Origin: Qipengyuania spongiae
GTDB lineage: Bacteria > Pseudomonadota > Alphaproteobacteria > Sphingomonadales > Sphingomonadaceae
Assembly (NCBI RefSeq): GCF_026168555.1
Contig: NZ_CP092471.1
Coordinates: forward strand, 2,490,501-2,554,500
Direction of reading: 5' to 3'
DNA: 64,000 nucleotides
The first letter of the stretch is position 1. Every line of letters begins with the position of its first letter. Positions 8,122-17,285 of the stretch are shown here, piece by piece. The translations under genes were made by a program, and so were the position numbers. The notes beneath the pieces were generated by a model. The model searched no databases. It was not told where the DNA came from and saw nothing but the letters and a program-made list of their open reading frames with translations.

Positions 8122-9939
8122 CTAGAGCCCGTAGGTCACAGCCAGCCCGATGCTGAGCGTCACGACCATGATCAGCACCAGCGGCAGGCCGGTGCGGATA
8201 TAGTCGGTGAACTCGTAGCTTCCTTCCGCCATGATCAGCATGTTGGTCTGGTAGGCGATCGGCGTGGCGTAGCAGAGGTTGCAGCCGAACAGCACTGCCA
8301 GCACCAGCGGTTCTGCAGGCAGGCCCAGCTGGTTGGCGATAGCAAAGGCGATCGGTGTGCCGACCGTCGCCGCCGTGGCATTGGACGCGAAATTGGTCAG
8401 CAGCGTGACGAATAGCATGATGCTGGCGAGCACCAGGGCGGGGCTAAGATCGCCGAGGCCGAGGCTGAGCGCCTGACCGAGCCAGGCCGCCGCGCCGCTC
8501 TCATCGATGATTCTCCCGATCGCGATGCTGGCCGCGACCAGCACGATCACCTGCCCCGACAGCGCGCGCCCGACCCGGTCGAACTTCACGCAGCCGGTGA
8601 CGAACATGAGGATCGCGCCCAGCAGCGAGGCTATGGCGATGGGCAGCACCCCAATCGAGGCAAGGCCCACCGTCCCCACCATGATCCCTGCCGAAAGCCA
8701 CGCCTTGGAGCGGCGCGGCAGCTCTCGCATACCCTCGAGCTGGAGCAGCGCATCGCTGCGGGCGAAGTCCTGCAAATCGCGCGGCAGGCCCATCACCAGC
8801 AGCACGTCGCCTTCGGCCATGCGCAGATCGCCGCCCTCGCTGTAGCGATCCTTCTCGCCGATGACTGTCCTGGGACGATGGATACCGATCACCGCGACGC
8901 CGTGCAGATCGGCGATCCCGGAACTCGGCAGCGTGCGGTCGAGCAGGCGGCTGTCGGCGGTGACGGTCATTTCGACCACCACGATGTCCTCGCGCAACTC
9001 CGCCGAACGGCGCCGGATGCGGTCCAGAACCCATCCCGGCGCAGCCTCGCCCCGCAACATCCGGATCGCTTCCTCCAGCGCCTCGTGCGGGCCGGACATC
9101 AGCAGGCGCTGTTGCGGTTGCAACAGGCCGAGGGGCGCGTCGTGGAATTCGATGTCTCCCGGAAGACGCGGAATGACGGCAGCAAGTTCTCGGCCCTTGA
9201 GAATGCTGTCCTCCCCGATCCGCAGGCGGGAATAGAAGCGGCGGCGGGCCTGGACGTCCTCCACCCGGTTGTCCTTCAGCATTCGAGGCATGACCAGCCA
9301 GATATAAGGCAAAGCGACCAGCGAAGCGGCAAGCACGATCGGGGTAAAATGGAACACGCCCATCTCGGGCATGCCCAGATCGGTCGCGATCGAGACGACG
9401 AGGATGTTGGTCGAGGTGCCGATGGTCGTGGCAAGGCCGCCCAGCAGAGAGGCGGCGTTGAGCGGCATCAGCGTCTTGGATGCCGGCATGGCTCCGCGCG
9501 AAGCCAGCGTTGCGAAGATCGGGATCAGCAGCACCAAAACCGGCGTGTTGTTGACGCCCATCGACAGCACGAACGCGATCACCAGCGACACCAGCAGGCC
9601 GAGCTGGAGATTGAGCTTGAACACCCGCTCGAGGAAGCGTGCCGCAGGTTCCAACGCGCCGGTAACCACCAGCCCCCGGCCCATCACCATCAGCGCGCAG
9701 ATCGTAATCAGCGCGTAATGGCCGAAGCCTCCGAAGGCGATGACGAGCCCGTCTGTTGCCCGGTCACCTTCCAGCGGGAAAAAATAGAGGCCGACCGCGA
9801 TGATCGCGATGGTGAGCAGCGAGACGATCTCGATGCTCAGCTTGCCGCGCACGAATTCGACGAACATCAGCACGGTGATGATCATCGCGGCCAGAGCGTG
9901 GTAGGAAGGTGCCTCGATCACTAGGGCCAGAGGTCCCAT
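8122..9939 (-). CDS. SLC13/DASS-type permease with TrkA-C domains
   Basis: The 605-residue inner-membrane protein has two hydrophobic halves flanking a central soluble region of about 200 residues (roughly 200-400). The halves carry family motifs such as MGVNNTPVLVLLIP and FASNATAATVGTP, typical of sodium:sulfate/dicarboxylate (SLC13) carriers. The central region resembles paired TrkA-C/RCK-C domains, with repeated strands ending in GDVLLVMG. Bacterial SLC13 proteins with this insert are often annotated as sulfur-compound or anion transporters. The substrate cannot be assigned. A start at an internal Met near residue 19 is also possible. Confidence 0.85.
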   Translation of the reverse strand: MGPLALVIEAPSYHALAAMIITVLMFVEFVRGKLSIEIVSLLTIAIIAVGLYFFPLEGDRATDGLVIAFGGFGHYALITICALMVMGRGLVVTGALEPAARFLERVFKLNLQLGLLVSLVIAFVLSMGVNNTPVLVLLIPIFATLASRGAMPASKTLMPLNAASLLGGLATTIGTSTNILVVSIATDLGMPEMGVFHFTPIVLAASLVALPYIWLVMPRMLKDNRVEDVQARRRFYSRLRIGEDSILKGRELAAVIPRLPGDIEFHDAPLGLLQPQQRLLMSGPHEALEEAIRMLRGEAAPGWVLDRIRRRSAELREDIVVVEMTVTADSRLLDRTLPSSGIADLHGVAVIGIHRPRTVIGEKDRYSEGGDLRMAEGDVLLVMGLPRDLQDFARSDALLQLEGMRELPRRSKAWLSAGIMVGTVGLASIGVLPIAIASLLGAILMFVTGCVKFDRVGRALSGQVIVLVAASIAIGRIIDESGAAAWLGQALSLGLGDLSPALVLASIMLFVTLLTNFASNATAATVGTPIAFAIANQLGLPAEPLVLAVLFGCNLCYATPIAYQTNMLIMAEGSYEFTDYIRTGLPLVLIMVVTLSIGLAVTYGL

Positions 9940-9980
9940 CCCGAGACGCGAATTTCAAGGGCGGTGTGCGATCCGCCGCG

Positions 9981-10065
9981 TGGTGCCCCTGGCCCGACTC
10001 GAACGGGCACTCCTTGCGGAACTCGATTTTGAGTCGAGCGCGTCTACCAATTCCACCACAGGGGC
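9981..10065 (-). tRNA. tRNA-Leu (CAA anticodon)
   Basis: On the minus strand an 85-nt cloverleaf runs from GCCCCTG to CAGGGGC plus discriminator A and an encoded CCA. The anticodon stem CTCGA/TCGAG encloses loop CTCAAAA, giving anticodon CAA (reads UUG). The long variable arm expected of a class II tRNA-Leu is present, as is a GTTCGAGTC T-arm. Confidence 0.95.
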
Positions 10066-10126
10066 ACTGTCGCGGGAGCAGCGCGGATAGCGAAGCGCGG
10101 CGCCGCCTGCAACATCGCGATTGGGC

Positions 10127-10948
10127 CTAGCCCTTGAGCGAGGCCACCAGAAGCTTGTGCAGCTTGGAATGCAGCGTGTCGTTGGCGGCGAGCACCTGTT
10201 CATCGTGGACCGGCATCGACCGGCCGCGATAATCGGTGATGAAGCCGCCCGCCTCGCGCACCAGCAGGGCGCCGGCGGCGGTGTCCCAAGGCTTGAGGCT
10301 GCTTTCCCAGAAGCCATCGAAGCGCCCGGCGGCGATCCAGGCAAGGTCGAGCGAGGCCGCGCCGAAACGGCGGATGCCGGCGACGTTTGGCCCGATGGCT
10401 CGGTAGATCCGCGTCCATTCCTCGAAATTGCCGACGCCCTGAAAGGGTATGCCGGTGGCGATCAGCGATTCCGACAAGGTCCGGCGCGAGGAAACGCGCA
10501 GCCGCGCATCGTGGAGCCAGGCGCCCCTTGTCTTCTCGGCCCAGAACGTCTCGTCGGTGATCGGCTGGTAGACGACGCCCGCGGTCACCTCGCCCCAGCC
10601 CGATCCGTCGAGCTTGGGTTCCTGCACCGCGATGCTGATCGCGAAATGCGGGATGCCGTGAAGGAAGTTGCTGGTCCCGTCGAGCGGGTCGACGATCCAG
10701 CGGGGCTTGCCCTCCTCGCCCTTGATCGTGCCGGCCTCCTCCATGACGAAGCCCCAGCCGGGGCGCGCCGCGGTGAGCTCGTCATAGATCGTGCGCTCGG
10801 CGCGCATGTCCGCCTTAGACACGAAATCGGCCGGTCCCTTGCGGCTGACCTGGAGGTGCTCGACCTCGCCGAAATCGCGCCGGAGCCGGCCGCCCGCCTT
10901 GCGCGCGGCCTTTTCCATCACGCGGATGAGACCCGAAATCGCTGCCAT
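10127..10948 (-). CDS. suhB: Inositol monophosphatase family protein
   Basis: The product is 273 residues from the ATG at 10948. It has the metal-binding motif WIVDPLDGTSNF and the C-terminal family signature GAASLDLAWIAAGRFDGFWE. The fold hydrolyses inositol-1-phosphate or related sugar phosphates with Mg2+. In proteobacteria this gene is also the SuhB rRNA-processing/antitermination factor; which role applies here is not visible. It starts 10 bases after the stop of efp on the same strand, so they are probably co-transcribed. The frame is open upstream to 10999, but that would overlap efp. Confidence 0.92.
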   Translation of the reverse strand: MAAISGLIRVMEKAARKAGGRLRRDFGEVEHLQVSRKGPADFVSKADMRAERTIYDELTAARPGWGFVMEEAGTIKGEEGKPRWIVDPLDGTSNFLHGIPHFAISIAVQEPKLDGSGWGEVTAGVVYQPITDETFWAEKTRGAWLHDARLRVSSRRTLSESLIATGIPFQGVGNFEEWTRIYRAIGPNVAGIRRFGAASLDLAWIAAGRFDGFWESSLKPWDTAAGALLVREAGGFITDYRGRSMPVHDEQVLAANDTLHSKLHKLLVASLKG

Positions 10949-10958
10949 GATCGGTCCC

Positions 10959-11522
10959 TCAGCCGGCCTTGCCGACGTAGCTCTGTTCGTAGACGTCAAC
11001 CACGATCCGCGTACCGCTCTCGATATGCGGCGGGACCATGATGCGCACGCCGTTGTCGAGCACGGCGGGCTTGTAGCTGGAGGAGGCGGTCTGCCCCTTC
11101 ACCACCGCGTCGGCCTCGACGATCGTCGCCTCGACCTGGCTGGGCAGTTCGACGCTGATGGGCTTTTCTTCCCACAGCTCGAGCTTCGCCTGCATCCCGT
11201 CCTGTAGGAACGGACGCGCATCGCCAAGGAGGTCGGAGGGCAGATTGATTTGCTCGTAAGTTTCCTGATCCATGAACACCAGCATATCGCCGTCTTCGTA
11301 GAGGAACTGGTAGTCCTTGGTGTCGAGGCGGACCTTCTCGACCGTATCGGCGCTGCGGAAGCGGACATTGGTCTTGCGGCCGTCCTGCAGGTTCTTCATC
11401 TCGACCTGCATGTAGGCCCCGCCCTTGCCCGGCTGGGTGTGCTGGATCTTGGCGACCTTCCAGATGCCGCCTTCGTATTCGAGGATGTTGCCGGGACGGA
11501 TGTCCACGCCGCTGATCTTCAT
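10959..11522 (-). CDS. efp: Translation elongation factor P
   Basis: The 187-residue protein has the three EF-P domains. The first begins [19 protein letters not shown], and the C-terminal OB domain has the signature around [23 protein letters not shown] binds between the P and E sites and relieves stalling at polyproline stretches. The domain I tip reads TQPGKGGA with Lys33, equivalent to the lysine that EpmA modifies in E. coli; whether it is modified here cannot be seen. The window also encodes proline-rich proteins (the FecR protein at 31521-32960), plausible EF-P-dependent clients. Confidence 0.97.
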   Translation of the reverse strand: MKISGVDIRPGNILEYEGGIWKVAKIQHTQPGKGGAYMQVEMKNLQDGRKTNVRFRSADTVEKVRLDTKDYQFLYEDGDMLVFMDQETYEQINLPSDLLGDARPFLQDGMQAKLELWEEKPISVELPSQVEATIVEADAVVKGQTASSSYKPAVLDNGVRIMVPPHIESGTRIVVDVYEQSYVGKAG

Positions 11523-11674
11523 GGGGCTGCTCGCCTTGATTGAGTGAAAGAGCCGCGCGCCGGCCCGGGGGCCGATGCGGGATGCAATATGCGGGGGCCG
11601 CGCTTAGACGTTCGGTCAGGCTGGGGCAAGGTCGCTGGCGCTATGATGCGCGCAAGGCTAAAAGGGGGCCAACC

Positions 11675-12028
11675 ATGAAACGAGCTTTTATCGCCGCTGC
11701 GGCCCTGGCCGCGACCATCGCCGTGCCGGTGTCCGCGCAGCAGCGCCTCGGTACCTTGCCGCACGGCCGCTATGTCTGTGCACTTCCGGGGGATGCGACG
11801 AGCAAGTCCGTCAAGGAAGTGAGCGAGCACAATTTCACCATCACCGGTGCTTCGAGTTACGAAGCGGCAGAGGGGCGCGGCACCTATCTGCGCAAGGGAG
11901 ACACGGTCGTTTTTACCCGTGGTCCGCGCAAGGACATGAGGCTCAAGCTGCTCGGTTCGGGCCTGATGCAGTGGATCAAGGAAGACGGCACGCTCGGCCG
12001 CATTCGCTGCAGCCGCGCAGGCCGCTAG
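11675..12028 (+). CDS. Small secreted hypothetical protein
   Basis: A 117-residue product with a clear Sec signal peptide (MKRAFIAAAALAATIAVPVSAQ). The mature region of about 95 residues carries two cysteines (YVCALPG and IRCSRAG) that could form a disulfide. The ATG at 11675 follows an AAAGGGGG ribosome site; the frame is open further upstream but without coding character. Divergently transcribed from efp. No family recognised. Confidence 0.75.
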   Translation: MKRAFIAAAALAATIAVPVSAQQRLGTLPHGRYVCALPGDATSKSVKEVSEHNFTITGASSYEAAEGRGTYLRKGDTVVFTRGPRKDMRLKLLGSGLMQWIKEDGTLGRIRCSRAGR

Positions 12029-12031
12029 GTA

Positions 12032-12727
12032 TCACTCTCCGGCCAGCAGGGGATAGGGATTGACCGCGTGGGCGGGCTCCCACCATTCCGCGTCAGGCGT
12101 CGTCTGCAGAATGGCGAAATGGAGATGCGGCGCATAAGGTGAAGCATTGCCGCTGCTCCCGACGGTTCCGAGCCGCTGACCGCGCCGGATGCGCTGACCT
12201 TCGCGCATACCCTCGGCATAGGCGTCGAGGTGCGCATAATAGTGGATCGTGCGTCCGTCTTCCGATCGGATGTAGATCGTGTTGCCCCCCGCATCGGAGG
12301 CGAAAAGTCGCTCGATCCTGCCGGGCGCCGCGGCCAGCACGCTCGTTCCCTTGGGCGCCATGATGTCGATCGCCTCGTGCAGACGGTCACCGCCACCTCG
12401 CGAATCCGAATAGGTATCGGTCAGGTCTGCCGGTCGAACGTTGAGTACCGGGACGAGCAGGTTCAGGGTCTTGCGATCACCAACGGGCTGGGCAAACTGG
12501 GTATTGAGCGGTCGTGAACCACGCGCATCATCAGAAACCGGCGTTTCTGCACCCTCCCGCGCTACCGGAGAGGAAGGCGGACTGGGCGCCGCCTCCGCCG
12601 GCCGGGTGGTCTCGCGCTGACTGTCGGCGGTCGCGTTCTCGATCAGGCTCCCGCCCGCGACGATCCACACCGCGCTGGTCAGCGTCGCGGTGACGACGAT
12701 GGTCAGGACGCGATCGACGATCTTCAT
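12032..12727 (-). CDS. M23 family (LytM-type) peptidase, membrane-anchored
   Basis: A 231-residue protein with an N-terminal membrane anchor (residues 5-30), a Ser/Pro/Glu-rich linker, and a C-terminal M23 domain. The domain has the HxxxD metal motif in HEAID and the terminal HLH of PHLHFAI. M23 enzymes cleave peptide cross-bridges of peptidoglycan, while degenerate ones activate amidases. Both zinc motifs are intact here, so activity is plausible. It sits next to an L,D-transpeptidase gene on the same strand (17-base gap), which suggests a small cell-wall operon. Confidence 0.88.
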   Translation of the reverse strand: MKIVDRVLTIVVTATLTSAVWIVAGGSLIENATADSQRETTRPAEAAPSPPSSPVAREGAETPVSDDARGSRPLNTQFAQPVGDRKTLNLLVPVLNVRPADLTDTYSDSRGGGDRLHEAIDIMAPKGTSVLAAAPGRIERLFASDAGGNTIYIRSEDGRTIHYYAHLDAYAEGMREGQRIRRGQRLGTVGSSGNASPYAPHLHFAILQTTPDAEWWEPAHAVNPYPLLAGE

Positions 12728-12744
12728 GCAGGCACCTTAGACCC

Positions 12745-13968
12745 TCAGGCTTCGAAAATCACTTTCGTCGATTGCGAAACCATGCCCGCAAGCCGCGCCG
12801 CATCCCAATTGGTCAGGCGCACGCAGCCGTGGCTCTGGGCGCGGCCGATGGTTTCCGGCTCGGCCGTGCCGTGAATGCCATAATGCTCCTTGCTGAGGTC
12901 GATCCATACGACTCCCACCGGACCGTTCGGACCCGGCGGCAGCGTGTAGGTTTCGCCATTGCCGCCACGAAGCACCTTCGGATCGTATTCATAAGGCGGA
13001 TTGTAGGCTTCGCCCACGATGTCCCATTCGCCCAGCGGCAACGGATAATCGCTGGAGCCCGAGCTTACCGTGAAGAGCGCCACGAGCTTCTCGCCCCGAT
13101 AGGCCTTGAGCGTCTTGCCCGCCTTGCTGACGACGATCCTGTCGACCTCGGGCTGTTCGGTTCCGACGCCGAGGCTGACCAGGGTCTGCTGCCACTCGCG
13201 ATTGTCGACCGAACCGGGAGCGATGCGATCCCCACCGATATTGGGTACGCGGATCTGCTGCCCGGCTCTGAATACGCTTTGCTGCGCCGCAGCGGCCCTG
13301 CCCTGCGGACCACCAGTCGCGGTTGCAGAGGGCGAAGGCGAAGGCGATGCGGCGGCAGATGCACCCGCACCATTCATACCGGCCGGACGTCCGCCCGGGT
13401 TCAGACTTCGCAGGACCTCGACCGTCGTGTGAAAACGTTCGGCCAGCTTCTCGTCGAGCGATTTGTAGCCGAGCCGCTCCATCCTTGCCTGAGCGGCGGT
13501 ATCTTCGGGAATGTCGCTGTATTCCTTGTCTGCCCAGCCACGGGGGACCGTGACGACGCGTGTTGCGGGGATGCGCTCCCACTGGGCCAGCGCCTGCTTC
13601 GTCGGATCGTCCAGCTCACCGGTCGTTTCGAGATCGTTCGCTTCCTGGAAGCCTAACAGCGCGTTTTCGGTGCTCATGCCCATCTTGCCGTCGATTACAC
13701 CCGGGCCGAAGCCCTGACGGTCGAGCACGACCTGCGCCTGCATGATCGGGCGCTCTTCCGAGTCGGGAACAGCGTTATCGTCTGAAGCACTCGAATCGTT
13801 CGAGGCCATGGTGTCGGCAAGATTGTCGCCGCTGTAGGTTTCGTAGCCCAGATCGCCACTGGCATCGGAAGAAGCCGCCGTATCGTTCTGCGTCTCGTTG
13901 TCTTGCCCATTCAATCCACAGGCGGCGAGCGCTAAGCTGGAAACGGCGGCGAGAACGAAATTACGCAT
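12745..13968 (-). CDS. L,D-transpeptidase (YkuD) lipoprotein with peptidoglycan-binding domain
   Basis: The 407-residue product begins MRNFVLAAVSSLALAACG, a lipoprotein signal with Cys17. An Asp/Ser/Asn-rich linker follows, then a PG_binding_1 domain around 90-140 (LDRQGFGPGVIDG, FQEANDLETTGELD). An Ala/Ser/Pro linker leads to a YkuD domain with HGTAEPETIGRAQSHGCVRL, which holds the catalytic His and Cys. Such enzymes form 3-3 cross-links or attach proteins to peptidoglycan in the periplasm. An AGGAG site precedes the ATG at 13968; MRSHLQ at 13986 is a possible alternative start. The frame is open far upstream but overlaps thiE. Confidence 0.92.
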   Translation of the reverse strand: MRNFVLAAVSSLALAACGLNGQDNETQNDTAASSDASGDLGYETYSGDNLADTMASNDSSASDDNAVPDSEERPIMQAQVVLDRQGFGPGVIDGKMGMSTENALLGFQEANDLETTGELDDPTKQALAQWERIPATRVVTVPRGWADKEYSDIPEDTAAQARMERLGYKSLDEKLAERFHTTVEVLRSLNPGGRPAGMNGAGASAAASPSPSPSATATGGPQGRAAAAQQSVFRAGQQIRVPNIGGDRIAPGSVDNREWQQTLVSLGVGTEQPEVDRIVVSKAGKTLKAYRGEKLVALFTVSSGSSDYPLPLGEWDIVGEAYNPPYEYDPKVLRGGNGETYTLPPGPNGPVGVVWIDLSKEHYGIHGTAEPETIGRAQSHGCVRLTNWDAARLAGMVSQSTKVIFEA

Positions 13969-14020
13969 TTGCAGGTGGCTCCTCATAAAGGACACGGGCG
14001 GTCCCTTCGGACACCTCAAC

Positions 14021-14644
14021 TCACCCGGCGCGAATTTGCTCCAGGAAGGCGGAAACCGCCTCGGCCTCGTCGCCCGACCAGACGGCGCCGGAGACGGCGA
14101 GGAAGTCGGCCCCGGCTGAGACCAGGGGGGTGCAATTTTGTGGCGTGATCCCGCCGATCGCGACGCAGGGGATCTCGAATATGCCGGACCACCATTCGAG
14201 CAGTTCGGGCTCCGGGCAATGCTCGCTTTCCTTGGTCGTGGAAGGATAGAAAGCACCGAAAGCGACGTAATCCGCTCCCGCTTCGCCGGCTTCCATCGCA
14301 AGGTGGCGGCTGGCGTGGCAGGTGACGCCGATCTGCGCTTCCCGCCCAAGAATTTCGCGCGCTTCCTTCGGATCGCCATCGCCCTGCCCCAGATGGACGC
14401 CATCGGCGCCGATCCGCTTGGCCAGAGAGACGTCGTCATTGACAATGAACGCGGTCTCATGGGCCGCGCAGATTTCCTGCAACGGCCCGGCGAGCCCGGC
14501 TGCCTCGTGCTGGTCCACGCCCTTGAGGCGGAGCTGGAAGGCGGTGGCGGCGCGCCCCCCGGCGGTGAGAGCGCGTTCCAGCCGTTCGGGGAAATTTCCC
14601 GAAACGTCGAGCGGCGAGATCAGGTAAAGCTGGCAATCGGTCAT
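14021..14644 (-). CDS. thiE: Thiamine phosphate synthase
   Basis: About 206 residues (start 14644; an alternative in-frame start at 14683 gives 220). The TIM-barrel shows FQLRLKG, FIVNDDVSLA, DGVHLGQGD, YVAFGAFYPSTTK and PCVAIGGI, matching the substrate and diphosphate loops of ThiE. It couples hydroxymethylpyrimidine diphosphate and thiazole phosphate to give thiamine monophosphate. No TPP riboswitch is apparent in the short upstream gap, which it shares with a divergent lipoprotein gene. Confidence 0.9.
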   Translation of the reverse strand: MTDCQLYLISPLDVSGNFPERLERALTAGGRAATAFQLRLKGVDQHEAAGLAGPLQEICAAHETAFIVNDDVSLAKRIGADGVHLGQGDGDPKEAREILGREAQIGVTCHASRHLAMEAGEAGADYVAFGAFYPSTTKESEHCPEPELLEWWSGIFEIPCVAIGGITPQNCTPLVSAGADFLAVSGAVWSGDEAEAVSAFLEQIRAG

Positions 14645-14713
14645 CGGCAGACCCGTATCGCGCGCCTGGCGGTTCGTCGACATTCAGTTTGCGGCAAGCA
14701 GGGGTGGCAATAG

Positions 14714-15121
14714 ATGGCGGTCATGAAACTGCTTCGCCTGATGCCCGCCTTCGGGCTTGCGGCCCTTACTTCCGCCTGCGCCGTCGTTCCTGACGCGCTG
14801 CTCGATGTGGGGGATCCCCTGCCGCCCGGAACGCCGGTGGGTATCGACCAGGCGGTGCGGGTCGGCGAACTCGTCGTCACACCGAAAAAGGTGATCGAGG
14901 ACAGCCGATGCCCCGAAACCGCGCGCTGTGTCTGGGCGGGCCGGCTGATCGTTCGCACCCGGATCGACGGCGCAGGCTGGCGCGACACCGCGGACATTAC
15001 GCTCGGCGAGACTTACGGCGCTCATGGCCGGGTCATCGCGCTTGTTTCGGGCTTGCCCGAAAAATCCGCCGAGGCCGAAACCCCGGCGGAAACATATCGC
15101 TTCGTCTACGAAGCGCGCTGA
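14714..15121 (+). CDS. Small hypothetical lipoprotein with paired cysteines
   Basis: The 135-residue product has a lipoprotein-type signal ending LTSAC (Cys22). The mature part is compact and beta-rich, with CPETARCVWAG, where two cysteines six residues apart may form a disulfide. AGGGG about 10 bases upstream supports the ATG at 14714; a second ATG at 14723 is possible. It is divergent from thiE and convergent with the aldolase gene, 4 bases from its stop. No function is recognised. Confidence 0.72.
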   Translation: MAVMKLLRLMPAFGLAALTSACAVVPDALLDVGDPLPPGTPVGIDQAVRVGELVVTPKKVIEDSRCPETARCVWAGRLIVRTRIDGAGWRDTADITLGETYGAHGRVIALVSGLPEKSAEAETPAETYRFVYEAR

Positions 15122-15125
15122 ACGA

Positions 15126-16013
15126 TCAGGTAGCGGAGGCCGCACTGATCTGGTCGATCGCGCTCGACAGAGTGCTGTCGAATTCCTCGTCGCTCTGCGT
15201 GGCGCGCAGGTCCTGGAGCAGACCGCGGCTGAAGCTCGCAATCATGCCGGGGTTCTTCGCCAGTTCGGCGCAGGCCTCGTCCGTCGAATAGCCGCCCGAA
15301 AGCGCGACCACGCGCAGCACCCGCGGGTGGTCGGCGAGCTTGGCGTAAAGGCCGGCTTCCTTGGGAATGGAGAGCTTCAGCATGACCTGCTGATCCTCCG
15401 GCAGCGCGTCCAGCCCTTCTTCGATCGCGGCGAGCATGATCTTCTCGCCCTCGGCCCGGTCGGTGGCGATGATATCGTATTCGGGCTCGAGAATGGGGAC
15501 GAGGCCACAAGAGAGGATGCGCGCGCCTTCGGCGAATTGCTGGCGGACGGCGGCCTTGATACCGTTGGCATTGGCCGACTTGATAACGCTGCGCATTTTG
15601 GTGCCGAATACGCCCAGTTCGCGGGCGCGGTTGCATAGTGTCTCGAGTTCGGGGTTCGGCTTCATCAGCTGCGCGCCGTCACGCTCGTCCTCGAGACCCT
15701 TGTCGACCTTGAGGAACGGCACGATGCCGCGCTCGGCAAGGCGCGCGGGGACGCTCTTGCCGCCACTCTGGCCGTCCATGGTCTTCTCGAACAGGATCGC
15801 ACCGATCACCTTGCCATTGCCGAAGCAGGGGCTCTCGATGATCCGCTGGCGCATTTCGTGGATGAGCGCGAACATTTCCTCATCGCCGTTCCAGGCATTC
15901 TCCTCGACGCCATAGCCGCGTAGCGCCTTGGGGGTGGATCCGCCCGACTGGTCGAGCGCAGCGATAAAGCCCTGTCCGGTCGCGATCCGATCGCGCATCT
16001 GTTCGAAGTTCAT
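15126..16013 (-). CDS. fda: Class I fructose-bisphosphate aldolase
   Basis: The 295-residue protein begins MNFEQMRDRIATGQGFIAALDQSGGSTPKAL, the N-terminal signature of prokaryotic class I aldolases. The Schiff-base lysine is expected in the VMLKLSIPKEA segment and FLKVDKGL also matches. It interconverts fructose-1,6-bisphosphate with DHAP and glyceraldehyde-3-phosphate. It is the last gene of the minus-strand run tkt-gap-pgk-fda, which places the lower glycolytic and pentose phosphate enzymes under common transcription. Confidence 0.93.
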   Translation of the reverse strand: MNFEQMRDRIATGQGFIAALDQSGGSTPKALRGYGVEENAWNGDEEMFALIHEMRQRIIESPCFGNGKVIGAILFEKTMDGQSGGKSVPARLAERGIVPFLKVDKGLEDERDGAQLMKPNPELETLCNRARELGVFGTKMRSVIKSANANGIKAAVRQQFAEGARILSCGLVPILEPEYDIIATDRAEGEKIMLAAIEEGLDALPEDQQVMLKLSIPKEAGLYAKLADHPRVLRVVALSGGYSTDEACAELAKNPGMIASFSRGLLQDLRATQSDEEFDSTLSSAIDQISAASAT

Positions 16014-16072
16014 TGGGGTGGTCCTATTTTCCGTCTATGAAGGTTTGATCGGCTCGCGATGCAGGCATTGCG

Positions 16073-17275
16073 TCAGGTGGAGAGAGCGGCGACGCCGGGC
16101 AGTTCCCGACCTTCCATCCATTCGAGGAAAGCCCCGCCGGCGGTCGAGACGAAGGTGAAATCGTCCTTCGCCCCGGCATGTGCGAGCGCCGCGACCGTAT
16201 CCCCCCCGCCCGCGACCGAGGTGAGCGATCCGCTCTCGGTCAGCGCGGCAGCCGTCTTCGCGAGCGCCACGGTGGCGGCGTCGAACGGCTCGGTCTCGAA
16301 CGCGCCGAGCGGTCCGTTCCACACCAGCGTGCGGCAGGTCTTGAGCACGTCGCCCAGCGCCTCGACCGCCTGCGGGCCGAGATCGAGGATCATCTCGTCG
16401 GCCTCGACCTCGTGGACGTTGCAGGTGCGCAGGCTGGCCGGGTTCGCGGCGAATTCCTTCGCCACCACCACGTCATAGGGCAGGTGGACGGTGCAGCCGG
16501 CATGGTCCGCCTCGTCCATGATCCGGTTGGCGGTATCGGTCAGGTCATGTTCGCACAGCGACTTGCCGACATCGACCCCGCGTGCGGCGAGGAAGGTGTT
16601 GGCCATGCCGCCGCCGATGATGAGGTGCTGCACCTTGCCGACGAGGTTCTGCAGCACGTCGAGCTTGGTCGAGACCTTGGCGCCGCCGACCACAGCCGCA
16701 ACCGGCTGCTCCGGCGAACCCAGCGCCGCATCAAGCGCTTTCAGCTCGGCCTCCATCGCGCGGCCAGCATAGGCCGGCAGCAGGCGGGCGAGCCCCTCGG
16801 TGCTGGCATGGGCACGGTGAGCGGCGCTGAAAGCATCATTGACGTAGATGTCGCCGTGTTCCGCCATCGCACGAGCGAAATCGGGATCGTTGGCTTCCTC
16901 GCCAGGCCAAAAACGGACATTGTCGAGGAGGCCGATATCCCCGTTGCGCAGGATGCCGAGCGACTGTTCGACCACTGGGCCGGACACTTCGGAGATGAAC
17001 ATCGCCTCCTTGCCCAGCACGTCCTCGACCGCGTCCTGCACGAAGCTAGTCGACATGGTCGAATGCCGCTGGCCCTTGGGCCGCCCGAAATGGGCGAGCA
17101 GCAGGATCTTGGCGCCCTTGTCCGCGAGTTCGAGGATGGTCGGCTTCGCCGCTTCCACCCGCGTAACGTCGGTCGCCGACCCGTCCTTCATCGGCAGGTT
17201 GAGATCGACACGCACGAGCGCGACCTTGCCCGCCAGATCGGCGGGCAGGTCGTCGAGAGTCTTGAAGCCGGGCAT
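16073..17275 (-). CDS. pgk: Phosphoglycerate kinase
   Basis: A full-length (400-residue) Pgk. The N-domain [12 protein letters not shown] and [11 protein letters not shown] motifs, the inter-domain [13 protein letters not shown] and the C-terminal nucleotide loop [12 protein letters not shown] are all present. It transfers phosphate between 1,3-bisphosphoglycerate and ADP in the cytoplasm. It begins 10 bases after the gap stop, so co-transcription with gap is near certain. Confidence 0.97.
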   Translation of the reverse strand: MPGFKTLDDLPADLAGKVALVRVDLNLPMKDGSATDVTRVEAAKPTILELADKGAKILLLAHFGRPKGQRHSTMSTSFVQDAVEDVLGKEAMFISEVSGPVVEQSLGILRNGDIGLLDNVRFWPGEEANDPDFARAMAEHGDIYVNDAFSAAHRAHASTEGLARLLPAYAGRAMEAELKALDAALGSPEQPVAAVVGGAKVSTKLDVLQNLVGKVQHLIIGGGMANTFLAARGVDVGKSLCEHDLTDTANRIMDEADHAGCTVHLPYDVVVAKEFAANPASLRTCNVHEVEADEMILDLGPQAVEALGDVLKTCRTLVWNGPLGAFETEPFDAATVALAKTAAALTESGSLTSVAGGGDTVAALAHAGAKDDFTFVSTAGGAFLEWMEGRELPGVAALST

Positions 17276-17285
17276 GTTCGTCCTC